A stretch of DNA of 64,000 nt. Source: Progne subis subis (lineage: Eukaryota; Chordata; Aves; Passeriformes; Hirundinidae). The first letter of the stretch is position 1; every line of letters starts with the position of its first letter. Below the pieces are notes generated by a model that did not search any database, had not been told where the DNA came from, and saw nothing but the letters and a program-made list of their open reading frames with translations. The position numbers and the translations under genes are program-made. The stretch covers positions 2,653,192 through 2,717,191 of the forward strand of contig JAKJHU010000023.1 of assembly GCA_022316685.1 (NCBI GenBank), in the 5' to 3' direction. This document shows, piece after piece, positions 13,956 to 26,861 of the stretch.

Positions 13956-16900
13956 CCCTCAAAGTAGTGATGAGCCACAGAAATACAGTACAGAACTCCT
14001 TTAGTGATACCATAATGCATTTGTGTTTTTTCCTCTCCTTATCTGAGATTTCTGATCGTGATTCTGAAAGATGCCTTGCAAATGCTGATTTACAACTGAG
14101 AAGCAGAAGAGCCAAGAAATTGTTCTTTTCCAGGGCATTTCTTGGTGATTTATTAATCTTGTGATTTCTTAATTTTTTTCTGCAAGATGTGCAGAAATGT
14201 TGCCTGTTGTTGTTGTTTCTAGATATATTAAACAGGTGTTATTTATGAAGCATTTGTGGTTGTCACCTAGAAAATGCATTAAACATGTTGTTATGTTAGG
14301 ATATAATTATCCAAGCTATGGACCAATGAAATAAGAAAATTCTTTTGAAACTCTTTAGAAATTTAGTGTGCCAGAGATATATGTATAATAAACTTGCTAT
14401 ATATACGCATGTCCATATGTATAATTTTCTGTGTATATAGCTCTAGAATACAGAATTTGCATTTGGCTGTCAGTGTCAAGAATGAATTCTAGATTGGACT
14501 TCTAAGATAGTGTTTATAATACAATGCTGACACTGAGCAAGCTGATCTCAAGAATAGAGCTATTAGAAGATAAAAACATCATTTCTTCTGGAATGTTGTT
14601 GATGGTATTTACAGTCATGAAGATAAAACATTTGCAAGTTTTTCCAAACGTTGGGCTCAGTTGTTGTTCCTCCAGGCCTTCAGGAGTTACTGCTCTGCAC
14701 CAGGCAATGCTGAGAAAATAAACTGTGCCACAGATGCTACTGGGAAAAATTGAATGCTTTCCAGAATTTGCAGTCACAGCATTCCCATGCCACTTGCTTT
14801 CCCACTGTTCTATAGAAGTGTACAGTTGGTTTGGGTTATTCCCAGTCCTTTTAGGTTTGGGTGCTTTAGTAAATGAGGGAAGTAGAAGAGAGAAATTTGT
14901 ATTTTCCCAAAAGATTGCTCTTCTTGCTGACTGACACCTGCACAACCAAACACAAAAAAAATAAAAAAATCTGTTTACATTTGGCTGTCTTCAGGAACCT
15001 ATTTTCTGAAAACAAATGTGGGAAATTGTGTTATACTTAGGAAATCTAACTTTGGGCAGAAAAGAAGCAATGTTACATGGCTTCTGTAACAAACTAAGTG
15101 ATGTTGCTCTTGTTAGGGATAATAAATGCTGTTAATAAACAGTTTCAGCATGTTCTACAGAGCAAATCTATTTGCTAAAATTATTTTGTAATTTAAATAA
15201 ATTATTTTGAGTCTATCGTAATTGTCTCATGGAATATTAATGAATGGAGAGAAAATAAAGTTAAACAATTCCCTATTCATCTCCCTTTTCAGGCACAGAG
15301 AAATACTGTTCTATTTTAAGTTATTTTGTGGTACACTTCTGACACCCTATTTTGAGTTTAAAAAAACCCTGTAAAAGTCATATTATTTCTTCTTAATTTT
15401 TTTGTCTTTGTTCCTTAAATTTTGCCTTAGCACTTGCACCACTGAAAGAAAAAATTGTAGAAACATGTTCAAATCTTGTTTAGTATTTTGCTGATGTTGG
15501 TGTAGATATTGTCAGAGTAAATTAGTCCTGAAAATGCAAAATAATGCATACATAGGGATATGTATGGTTGTTATAAATTGGTGATATGAGTAGCTGATAT
15601 TACACTCTATTTTCAGGATAGTTGTTCAGCTGCTGGGCTAAGAACTGGGGCTTTCCCATCTGGGGGTGAGGAGAGAGAATTGCTGTGATATTCTTGTTTG
15701 CAGAGCAAATAGATGCAGCAGTGTTGGAGAAAGAAAGTAAATAATAAAAAAAAAAAAAAAAAAGTAGTTAGGAGAGTCTAAGGACATGAAAGTGTCCTTT
15801 CAAATTAAAATTGTATTAATTTTATTTTAAGGTTGGTCTATTTGAAGCTCCAGCCTCTGAGTGCACCCAGGCCAAATTTGGTCTGAATATGCTGGGTACC
15901 AGCACAGATACACTTGTTCATTAATGGGGTCGGCTTCACCCTCAGCTGTACTTTGGAAAATTCTGTTATGAAATGCTTTTCACTTACTTCTCTGTAAAGA
16001 AGCCATACTTTTGTTTTGTTTTATATGTGCTTCAGTTTTTTTGAAGAAAGCTATGACTGCGGTTCCCCGGGCTTAAGTTAAAACCATTTGCTTGTGCTAA
16101 ATGAATTTGGCAGTTATGAAATTGGATTTTTTAAATTCCTTTTACGTTACATTCCCAAACCATAGTACTGATTAATTGTATTACCATTTTAAAGAATATG
16201 CGTGGTCTACCAGGTGTGGACGAGAAACAGAACAAATTGATGTTCCATAACCTCTAAACCAGTCTTCTGGAATTATTGAGCTGAAGTGGAGATTTCCACT
16301 GAACTGGTGCCCAGACTTGAACCAGATGTCAGCAGTTATTTTAATGTTAATGGGCTGGCAAAGTTGACAGAACCAAGGAACTCAGAAGTTAGAAACTCCA
16401 CTGGCTATCCAGAAAGTATTTCAGTGTTTCATACTGCAATGGTGTTGCTTTCCTGAATCTGTGAATTATGGAGGCAGTAATAATCTTAATTGTTTGAATC
16501 ATTACTGGTTTTGCTGTCAAACAAGTCTTTACCATGATTGACTCTTTTCCTATGAATTTAGAGATGCAATTAGATTAAGAGCTGTTCAGTGCTGTTCTAG
16601 CTGAAGGTGAAGAGAGATAATTACAACATATTTGTCATTAATATGGCAGGAAAATTGTTATTACAAGAGGGTAAAGAGCCAGCAAAGTAGCAATATTATA
16701 ACTTTTTTTTTTTAAGCAGGGAGGAAATCCTTTGTAATGAAGATCATATTTGCATGGGATAGCTGCATGAGGCGTGTGTGAGCGGTTCAACATGATTCCT
16801 GAGGCTTTTTTGCTAGACTCTCCTAGTTATCTCAGGATTAATTTTTTGAAAAGGACAAAGAATTTGTTAGTGTCTTATGGTTTAAGCTAATCACATATAA

Positions 16901-18734
16901 TATCAGAAGATTAACTGCTAGAACATGTATTAAAATTAAACAGAGAATTAACTTTAGAAAATTGATTCTGAAAGTATGTAAAGCTCATTTGCTTTAATGC
17001 TAGGGTCAGATGAGCATAAAGATTCAAATTTTGGCTTGTCCAGATTAAATCAGGTGCATTCAGTCCCCAAATGTATCACTTTGGACTATTTTTTGAGCTG
17101 GTTGTCCTCTTTTGGTAGGAATAAATATTTTCAAAATTAAAGCTTTTCAGAGCAATAAATGAATTTCAAAGTAATTTTAATAGGAACATTTTGAATACTT
17201 TTCATTATGGTGATTTGGTTTTAGGAAATATTTTATTTTTTCATGATGTGCATGCTATATTGAAATATTTTATGGCACATACACAGTGTTAATATTCTGT
17301 TTTATGATTTTGTGATTAAATAAAAATAAAAGATGGCGTAGTTCTGACTCATAACTCTCACCCTCAATCAGGGTGATAGTGTATTTCAAAGATTTCAATA
17401 ATTCAGTATTCATATACTCCAAAGTCTTACTCACAGAGCAGGAGTCTTCTTCAAAGTCCCTGAATGTGCTTAAATGAAAGGAAGAAGTCACAACAGACCA
17501 AGAGTAGTGTTTAGTATCTTATTATTTATGTGTTCTTTCAAAAGTCACAGAGAATTAGGGAGGAGTGAAGCAGATGAATGAAGATGAAATATATAAGAGA
17601 TAACTCAGGCCAGATAAAAGCTGGTGAGAGGAGGACGGTGGTGAGGCATGCAAATAAATAACTAAATAAATTCTCCTTGTCTGTCCCTAGTACTTAATCT
17701 TTGTGCAGTAACTGGAAAGACAATGCCTTTTATGCTGAACCTATCTTAAGAAAAACAGGATGTGAAAGCCAGCACACATCAGTTGTGCTTTTCTGAACTT
17801 AAAATTTCTTTATATGTGTACTATAGAAATAACACGTGAATTTTTATGTAAAGTCATTAGCCTGTCTTTAACATAGCAATGACATAACAGCTACCATTTT
17901 AATCCCACTTCAATAAAATCTGTTTTGCATACCAAAATACTGCACATAAGTAGAACTAAAATGAACATGAACCTGTGGTTTTATTGTTGCGTGATTTCTC
18001 TATAGTTACCAGTGTCTGAGTTGTCTTCAACAGGGCCACAAGTATTCTTGTGTCATAAAGCATCACTAAAAACAATCCTTGGTCTAGAATATAAAGGCCA
18101 GTTTTTAAGTGCACTGTAGTACAGTAAATAACTGAACAATTCAGAATGTCATGTTTGAAAGTATAAAGAAATTCTGCCTATTTCTTTTTCTGGATTCCCA
18201 GTACATTTCCTGAAGTTGGTAGCTGCAAGCAATATCCCTCTATGCTTCTTTTGCTGACTTCTGAATTCCAAAGCAGAGACAGCACTAAGCTGTGTTTTCC
18301 AAAGTGTATTTTAGCAATCCGTTATATGTTTACAGCCATGTGTGTCTAGACCTATCATGCTGTATTCTGAAACTTCTGCTTTATAAATAACCTTTGGGGA
18401 AATGTGATTGTTAAGAGTAATTTTATCAGACCTAAGAGAGGAAAAAAAAGCCATGAAATTTAACAGTAAGAAATAGTATTTTTTCACCTTGAACTGAATG
18501 TACAGAGTTTCCTGAACACTATAATCCTGCTCTGAGCTGTTGGAACACGTGTTTTGGCCTCTGTGGTCTGTTACTTATTTATGGCCATTTTCTTAACTTT
18601 AGTTAGGCTCTACACAAGAGCCTGCTTTTACAGTGTCAGAATTGAAACTGGTGCTATAAAGTTGGTATTATAAGTCATGGTTTTTTCATATGTCTGATTA
18701 CTTCTTCTTTGAATTGCTTGCTTGCTTGCTATAC

Positions 18735-18772
18735 TTTTGTAGGAAAGAAAATTTTGTAGGAAAGAAAATTTT
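18735..18772 (+). repeat. Short tandem repeat, 17-bp unit
   Basis: The unit AGGAAAGAAAATTTTGT is present about 2.2 times in tandem, just after a (TTGC)4 run near 18715-18730. A simple slippage product. Confidence 0.8.
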
Positions 18773-21700
18773 CATTTAATTTCTGAAAGGGACACTGCAT
18801 GACTTCAGCACTTGACAGAAGGATGCAAGGTGGTTTGAACATTAAACCCACCACGGCCTTTCTGACTCTCCACGGAGTCAAAAGTGTTGACTTCCCTCTC
18901 TGAACACACCATGTTCAGCACTAGGGCTTTTTGGTGTGATATTCCTTGCTGGTGGCACTGGGATTACAGAATATGCCCACAGTGGAAGCATATGGTGTTT
19001 TGTAATGCTGTTATAATGAGTGCCATTGAAATAAGAAAAATTTGACATTTCCTCCAAAGAATCATTTTGGCAGAGGCTATTGGAAACCTGTAACTATACA
19101 ACAAGCAGATATTAATTAATGCTGTGTCACAGTGAGATTCCTATTGAACTGTTTGTTATACACACATTAGAGTGAAGCAGAGTGCTTGGGTTAATGTTAT
19201 TGCAGTCAATTATCAACAAATTAATAATGATTAATAAACCTACTTTTAAAATGCCTTTATGATGAGATATTTCCTCTGGTTTATTAAACTGTAAGGTCAC
19301 CAGAGGAAAGATTTTAACATGCACATTCTTTGCCATTATGGGTTAATGTACACACTTTTCTATCAAAATAACTTCAATGTAGTAGTGTTTCCATTTGGAT
19401 AGGACAAATCTATTAGCTTCATTTATATTTATTGCCATAAGTGTTGACAGAATGTCTAAAAGCTGTCAAGGCAGTATCAATTGATTTCTAGAAGTACAAA
19501 TGGAACTCGATTTTGACACACAGAGTCCTCCAATATGGAACCAAATATTAAGAAACCTCTACTTAGAGAATTGACTAAAAGTTATAGAAGCAGAACTAAA
19601 TCTTTCATATGCTGTTTCTGAAGTGTAATTGAGCATATAAATATGAAGATGGACATAATTCAGGCTTCTTAAATGAAGAGAGTTTTTTCATGAAAATATT
19701 AGATTTGAGAATTGCCATAGCAACAGTGCTGTTTCAGAAAGGGACTACCATTATATATTTTCACTGTTATGTTTCCATTTCAATACATTTTCCTTAAAAT
19801 TACTCACTTTCTGGACTTTGTAATGTTAAGGGTGTGTCATACATGTGTGTTGGCTCCAGGGTTTCTGAAGAAAAATGTTTAGCTAAATAGAATTGATGTG
19901 CAAAGCCAAAAAAATGGCAACTCTAGCATTTCAGAAGCAGCATGTATCTGAATAAAAAGCAGTGATAATATAGCAGTGAAAAAGCAGTGTAAGATTTTTA
20001 GTGTAAGTAGCATCCTATTTATCTGATTTGAAATTATTTAATATAGTTTTCTGATTTGTTGGAGACAAGGGAAATCACTTTTGACAATTACTAATAATTT
20101 TGAGTTTAAAGAGGAAAATAAAAATTTTTCCATTTAATAGTCCAATTTATTTACCACTTAAAACACCACCCTTGGCATATTTGAGGATATTCTATACATA
20201 AAGATGAGCTTATTTGGTTTTTGTGCTTTATATGATGTAAATAAATGAATTTTCTATTAATATTTGGGAAATGTGCACTTTATCTTTGTTCTTAAGAAAT
20301 ATGTTTCAAATATATTCTCTCCAATTTTTGCCCTCAGTAATGTATTTATTTTCCTTTCTTTTGAATTAGCAAGGCTTCTATTGCAAGGCTGATCTAATGT
20401 CCACTCTGGCAGGAAGCTAAATTATCTGAAGCATAGCAAAGAATATATCATTAATTAGTGCATCCTAATTGCTCTAGTTACATTTTTAAGTTTAAAAGGG
20501 GCAGCAAAGATGATCTCTCTTGATGGCCCATAGAATGGTTCAAGTTGTCCACAAAATGACACAAAGAAGAAAGATATGTCTGATTTTTACCCACATTCTA
20601 TATTTACAGTCCTCTTATCTGGAACTGGTATCTTTCCATTAAGTAAATGTGTGTTTAATTTTTTATCTCTTTCACAGGCTTTACTTTGGTGGGCTTATTC
20701 CATCCCTTCTGTAGTTCTGGATATGGAAAAAGTCTTTTCCATTGCTACTGCTGTGGTGTCTCTGGTGCTAGGAAAACTTATTTGCTGTTACAAAAAAATC
20801 CAATTTCCATAAGACATAAATAATGTCTGAACTGAAGTTAAAGAGTTGCAGAATTATAAAATAACAACTTTAGTGTTCTTTTAGGACACCACCAATATTG
20901 AAGTTACAAGAACAGGATAATCTGAAAAGACAGCATTAAATTCCCTTTAGCTGATTTTTTTTTTTTTTTCCATTTTTTAATAAAGTATAAAGGGAAATTC
21001 CACAATGGGAAGCATTTTTATGTTTATTCTAAACAGCAACCAGAACTTTCTTTTGTCCACTGAGAATTCTTGTTTCTCAGACACAAAAATGGCTTCCTTC
21101 TTTGAAATCTGTTTTTGACTCTGAGATCCGACAGACCTCAGCTATCTGCCAGTGCAGGATATTCATTCTGTATTAGATGTTCTTTTTGCTAAAAGCCATG
21201 GCCTTCAGATTCCTGGATTTCTGACTTTGTATTCAACATAACCTGATATACAGCATGTGTTGACTTCCTTGTCCTGAGGGCAAGTAAGCCCGAGTTAGGT
21301 TTGCAGTTAAAAGACAACTGTCTTTTAGAGGGATGAAAAGTCATTTGTAATCTATATAAATTGACTGTTTCTCATAAGTGATCCAATTATATTAAGGTAA
21401 ATTGAGAGGCAAAATGGGAAACATTTGTGTACTTGATAATTTATATTTTCAATGAATACACCTCATGACCTCTAAGTAAAAAAGGCTCACACAATGCTTT
21501 ATCAAACCAGAAACTGCTTAAGTGTAACAACAGACTGAGCTAAATTCAATTCTGAATATAAAAACATGTCCTTTTTCCTTTTTAAAAAACATTCATTGAC
21601 TACATGAATGCACGTGCGTGTGCACATGCTTACACTAGGAATATAATGAAAGCAAATGAAAAGAAATTAGGGAGGCTTGAAAAATCATTTTCAAAGGTCT

Positions 21701-24471
21701 GTCATAAAGCATGTTCATTCCTGCTGTGTTACTCAAGACAGTGGAAGAAAGACTACTTTTTGTTTGCAGTACTCCTGGTTTCAATATCCTCCTCTTCCTC
21801 TGCCTAACACAGCACCATTGCAGCTGTTGTGGAGTTGCAGATTTGTCTAATTAATAATAAAACAGAGCACCAGCCTAAGCAGGCTTTCAGTGCCACCAGT
21901 TAGAGGATCCTGGCCATGTTTGTGCTGTGGGCAGTTTTTCCAGCTGGTGCCAAGTGTCTGGACACTGATGTGCCCCGTGGCTCTGGTGGCATTCAGGAAG
22001 GGATGACCCTTCATGTTTCACTTTATGTCCATGAACCAGGACCTCTCACACCTGTCTGCTCTGGCCAGTTGCTTCTCTGTGAGAAAAGGCTGCTGTCAAG
22101 TTGTGTTTGCTCAGCTGACCCAGGTCTATCTGGGTCACTCCTACTTTTTGAGCAGCTTTAAAAGTTTTGTTTGGTTATATCTGTGAGTGATACACCATAT
22201 GCTTTGCCATCTGTTGTTTGTGTGCCTTATTTTAGGGAAATATGTAGACTATTTTGAATAAAGGTGCTTCTATTAAAAGTAGCATTATACCCAAGTTTTC
22301 TAAGCACACCTTTGATAGCTAGAGCTGAGCCAAGTCTTAGTCCTCTTAAAATTGTTGTGATTACAGCAGTCTTGGTGGACAGAAAAAAACATAAAGAGTA
22401 GCAGATGGATTAGAAATCAGACTTTTCTTTCAGTTGCTGTCAGCTTTACTGTCTTTGTCTAGAGTCAAAGCAGGTATTAGAACTCTAAAAATTGTCTCTC
22501 AAACATCTAAAATATACCTTAAGTTATCTTTTTCTTTTTTTCACTTTTAATCAGGAAGGACACAGAATGTAATGTCTTGACATCAGCTTGAAGATGACTT
22601 TTGTCATGTAAAGATGTTAGCTTTGGAAGAGTATTTTAGAGACTTTCCATTTAAGTATGATCGTGGAAGTTTCTAAAGATTGAATAGACTATAAGGAATA
22701 TTATACTATGATTAAAAAAAAAAAAAAAAGTTTGTTTTTTCTGCTTTCTTGTATCTCAGAATATACTGGTGAGCAAATGGGAGCAAGAGGAGAAGAAAAC
22801 AAACAGCTTTCATCCTATCCCAACTCTGAAAGGAGATGCCTTTCATATGATTGGATCTCAACATGTAGTCAAACCCCAGAATTCCCAACTCACAAATGAA
22901 ATTTTCAATTTGATTTTAGGCTGAATCAGACCAGAATGAAAAGTTCTCTAAATTACCCTGAAATTAGGCATGATTTGGAGCTTATTGATTTCTCTTCTCA
23001 CCTCTAAAAACCTTTAGCAATCACTAGGAATTTCACCAGGACAAAAAAAATCACAAATTCCAGAACTTTCAGTTCCAGAAGAAACCCCCCAATCTTCAAC
23101 GGTATCATTTGTTCTCCTTACACTGAGGTGACCTCGAAGTAGCAGATGCTGAGGAAGGGATGTCCTGGTGAAGCTGCAGTTCCCCAGGAGAGGATTTGTG
23201 TTTGTCTGCAGTTTGCCAGCAACCAAGGCAGGGCTTCATCAAAACCCCATCTTGAAACTGGCAAAACTTTGCTGAGCCTGGGGCCTCTCTAGAAAGGCAA
23301 TTCTGGCGGTGTGAGTGGTAAATGTGTATGAGAACACCAGGCTGCAGTAGATTTTGTGAGCAGAAAACATTCTGCTTGATTTGTCAAGCAGGCTGCTCGG
23401 TCTGCTCTTTCATTTAAGTATGACAAGTAAAACAGGCTCCACTAATCAAGTTTCTTAATCAGATAATTGTATATATTTTGGCATCTTGATTCAGTAAGAA
23501 TGATGGAATGCTGGCAGACTGATGTCAAATAAAACTGATTTGAGCATTACATTAGTGCCACACTCAGAGATTCAGGGCTGGACAGGATGTACAAGAACTG
23601 AGACTTCAGAGACTCTGGAGACACTTTTTAAGGAATATCCCTTTTGCCATCCATTTCCAGACAGCTGGATGCTCAATTCTGGAGTTAATATCACTACAGG
23701 TGTTAGATTTTAAAAGGCTGTGGGTACATGCCACCTTGTAACCTGACCTTTTGGAGATTTCATAATGTAAAGGCAGTGACTCGATCTTGCAGCATATTCC
23801 TTTTGTTCATTGTGGGTTGGGTTGTTTTCTCAGTCTTTGTTACAAGTGGTATCTAAGCTACATTTCTGCTCTTTGTTGCCCTTCTGGTTTTTGTTATTTC
23901 TTATGCAATAGCTGCACTGCAATACTCTTCTACACACAAGAAGGATATCATTATTAATTATTATTCTTTACTTGATTTTATTTTAGTAATAAACCCTTTC
24001 TTTTAAAGTACAATATAAATGCTTTTTTCCCCTCATTTTTTCCTGGTTTTATGTGTTGAAAAAGGCTTAACAAATGTATCCTTAATTTTTTAAAGTTGAA
24101 ATAATGGGAAAGAAAAAAGCCAACATTGTAGAGTTTGCGTAGCTGCTGACTTAATTCTACTAATTTTTCTGTAGTTCAATTTGTAAGAAACGCTTTTAAA
24201 TGCAGTAAGTTGAAGTTTGAAATATATGGGGTTTCAATTTTTTTTATATGTACATTAAATATTTGAGTTGTTTGTTTCAAAGCTTTTTCATTACATGCTG
24301 CATCATCAGAAGAAAGCTCTTAAAATGTATACTCTTGTGATCTGAAGTTGCCTTGCTTCCCTAAATATGCCAGCATGTGCAAGATATGCTTTGAAATTAA
24401 TAATATTGAAAAACAACTCAGCAGTTGTATTTGCCTTATTTAATTCCTGCTGAGATGATTATGCTTCTATT

Positions 24472-24496
24472 AGCTGTGCAATTATATTGCACAGCT
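24472..24496. repeat. Perfect 10-bp-arm inverted repeat
   Basis: AGCTGTGCAA and its exact complement TTGCACAGCT flank a 5-base TTATA centre. It could form a compact hairpin or be a dyad protein-binding site. No neighbouring coding signal is present. Confidence 0.55.
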
Positions 24497-26785
24497 CACT
24501 TGAAGTATCTCAAGCTGTAGCTTTTTTGATTCTATTTTAGCACTTCACAGAAAACTTCAAAGGTTTAACCACAAGTGAATAGATCTTGCCAAACAATTTA
24601 TGCTTCTGACTTTGAATTACATTGACTGACTTCTGTCTTACTCATTTTTAATAAGCAGCATGTTTAAATGTGATATTTTTTGCATGTGAAGAAATGTGTT
24701 TAAACAAATATAACATTGTAGAGGTTAGGTACATGGAAATAGCCATCTGACTATTTAGGTTTTCTGTGGAATTCTAGGTGAAGTTCTCCTTTGAACAAAT
24801 ATTCCAAGTTTACAAGTTTTATTTAGGTTTGGTTCTATTAAAATTAATTGCAGGTAGAAGTGAAAGCCTAAAAAAGTTGATGTTTAAAGAATGAATGAAC
24901 AGAAGTGGAGGTTGGAAGACCTCGTTAGGGGTTCATTTAAAGTAGGGATAACTTGTGGAAACTCAGCTTTGAAATGTTGGTGCACCTTGTGATTGTACAG
25001 CTAGATTCCATTGATTAAATGTCAAAGTACCAACCACCTGGATATTGGATTGGGATTTGTGTTAGTTTTAATTTAGGTGAGTGCTCCACATGGAGGGATA
25101 GTGGTTTGGAGGATCGTAGCCAATTTAATCTTAGTCTTATATAGTAAGTTCTGTTTGTAACAGGTAAACATTACAATCTCTTAATGAAATGATACTGCAT
25201 TTCTGAGGAGCTTTTGGTGGTGTTTGTTGGATTGGTCTTTTTTCCACCAGTTTCTGTCTTTTTGTTAATTTTATTCAACACTGGACAAAAATGTGAGTCC
25301 AAGCAAGAGAAATAAGTATTTTAATCTCTGACAGACATAATTTGTACTAATTCTTTAGCAAAGATAACAAACATATCACTGATATGAAACAAGAACAATA
25401 AAAAGTAGTCAGAATTACTTTTAAAAAGACAGTGTATAATATTTTACTGCTCCATCACACAAACAGCTAAATTTGCAGTTTCTGACCTTTTTGCAGTGAG
25501 GAAAAAACTCGTTGAAGGCATTTATTTACTCCATAATATGTATTGATGTGATCTTAGATTTAATACCTGAACAGAATCACCTTCTAAATAAACTCTCAGA
25601 AGGCCTATTTTTAATGTGTTGTCAAAGTCTGTTCCCATTGAATCTAACCATCCAAAGCTTATGCCCATTTTATTTTGTGAATCGTATGTACTTAAGAAAA
25701 CATGTGCTGTATTTCAACTTGCATTTTGAATGCATCTGTAAATTGTGAGTGATAAATGATCAGAAGTTATGAGAAGTGGCTCTAAGCAAATAGTGCCATA
25801 GCAATAAGACTATTATACCTAACAGAGAACTTCTAGTTCACAGTTCACAAACATTTTCAGAAATTCTGACACGTTTCACACATGAACAGGGAAGGCACAG
25901 TATCTTATGCAGAATAAATCCAACATTTCTTTTTTGCATCAGATTTAATATTCACGTACTTTGAGACTACACAGCACATGAGCAGAGCTTATTCAGGATT
26001 TTTGTCTGTGCTGCCCTTGATGAAAGCACTCAGACAAGCAAGCTGCTCTGCATAGTATATACAGGAATGTCACCGCATATTTAATCTAAACAGAAGTGAT
26101 TTATCCCTGCAAATTGTGGAGAACAAAAGTGCTATTGTCACATTTACAGGCACAGTTTTAACAGTGGAAGTGGAGAATACACTGAAGCAAAAAGATGGAC
26201 TAAACCAACATATTGATACCTTTTGAACAATATTTCCTTGAAACCAGCAAGTTTTTGAAAGCTTCAGGCTGGAAATTTTTAGTTGAATCTTGTGAGCATA
26301 AAAAAAGATCAGAGACTTATTTAAAGGAAGAATACTTCAAATGAGAAGGTGGCTAAAATACAGTCAAGAGCAAACTATGCAGAAATTTCTGCTGTGAGTG
26401 ACAGCTTTGGTGAGAACTTGGAGTGAGTTGCATAGGTTTTATTTTTTAACAGACCCCAAAAAAATGCACTCATGAATTCATCCTCCCTTGTTGGCTGGGA
26501 TTGGGGGATCTTTTTATTGTCTGAGGTATTTTTTAAAAAGAGTTGAGTGTGTGAGTGTGCTAGGAAAGCTTGAGGTTTCTTGGCTTTACAGCCAATCTAA
26601 GGACATAAAGGATCTGCTACCATTGGAAGGATTCTTGGCAGTGTTTTGCTGCTCTATGACACCACTGGCTACAGGAATAAAAATTTAGGAATGTGATATC
26701 ATATAGATGATTTATGTATGATGGGTTTGTGTTGATAAGGAAGCTTGGGAGAAAAAAATTCTAAAAATTTGTCTAACAGTTTTCT

Positions 26786-26861
26786 AAGACCCCCACAGCA
26801 ATGGGTTTGGAATTAGATCATCTTCAAGGTCCACTTGCAACCCAAACCATTAAAGCATGAA
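26786..26861 (+). mobile_element. CR1 LINE 3'-terminal fragment, sense
   Basis: The text from ATGGGTTTGGAATTAGATCA through CAACCCAAACCATTAAAGC matches the CR1 3' terminus, which normally reads on into ATTCTATGA repeats. It is only about 75 bp and diverged. Confidence 0.75.

Noticed and set aside
14514..14945. 143-codon open frame on -
   Set aside because: Overlaps open frames on the + strand, has no family resemblance, and its composition follows the local intron.
21890..22165. GC-richer segment with an 81-codon open frame
   Set aside because: No similarity recognised, and no start context or splice signal beyond chance.
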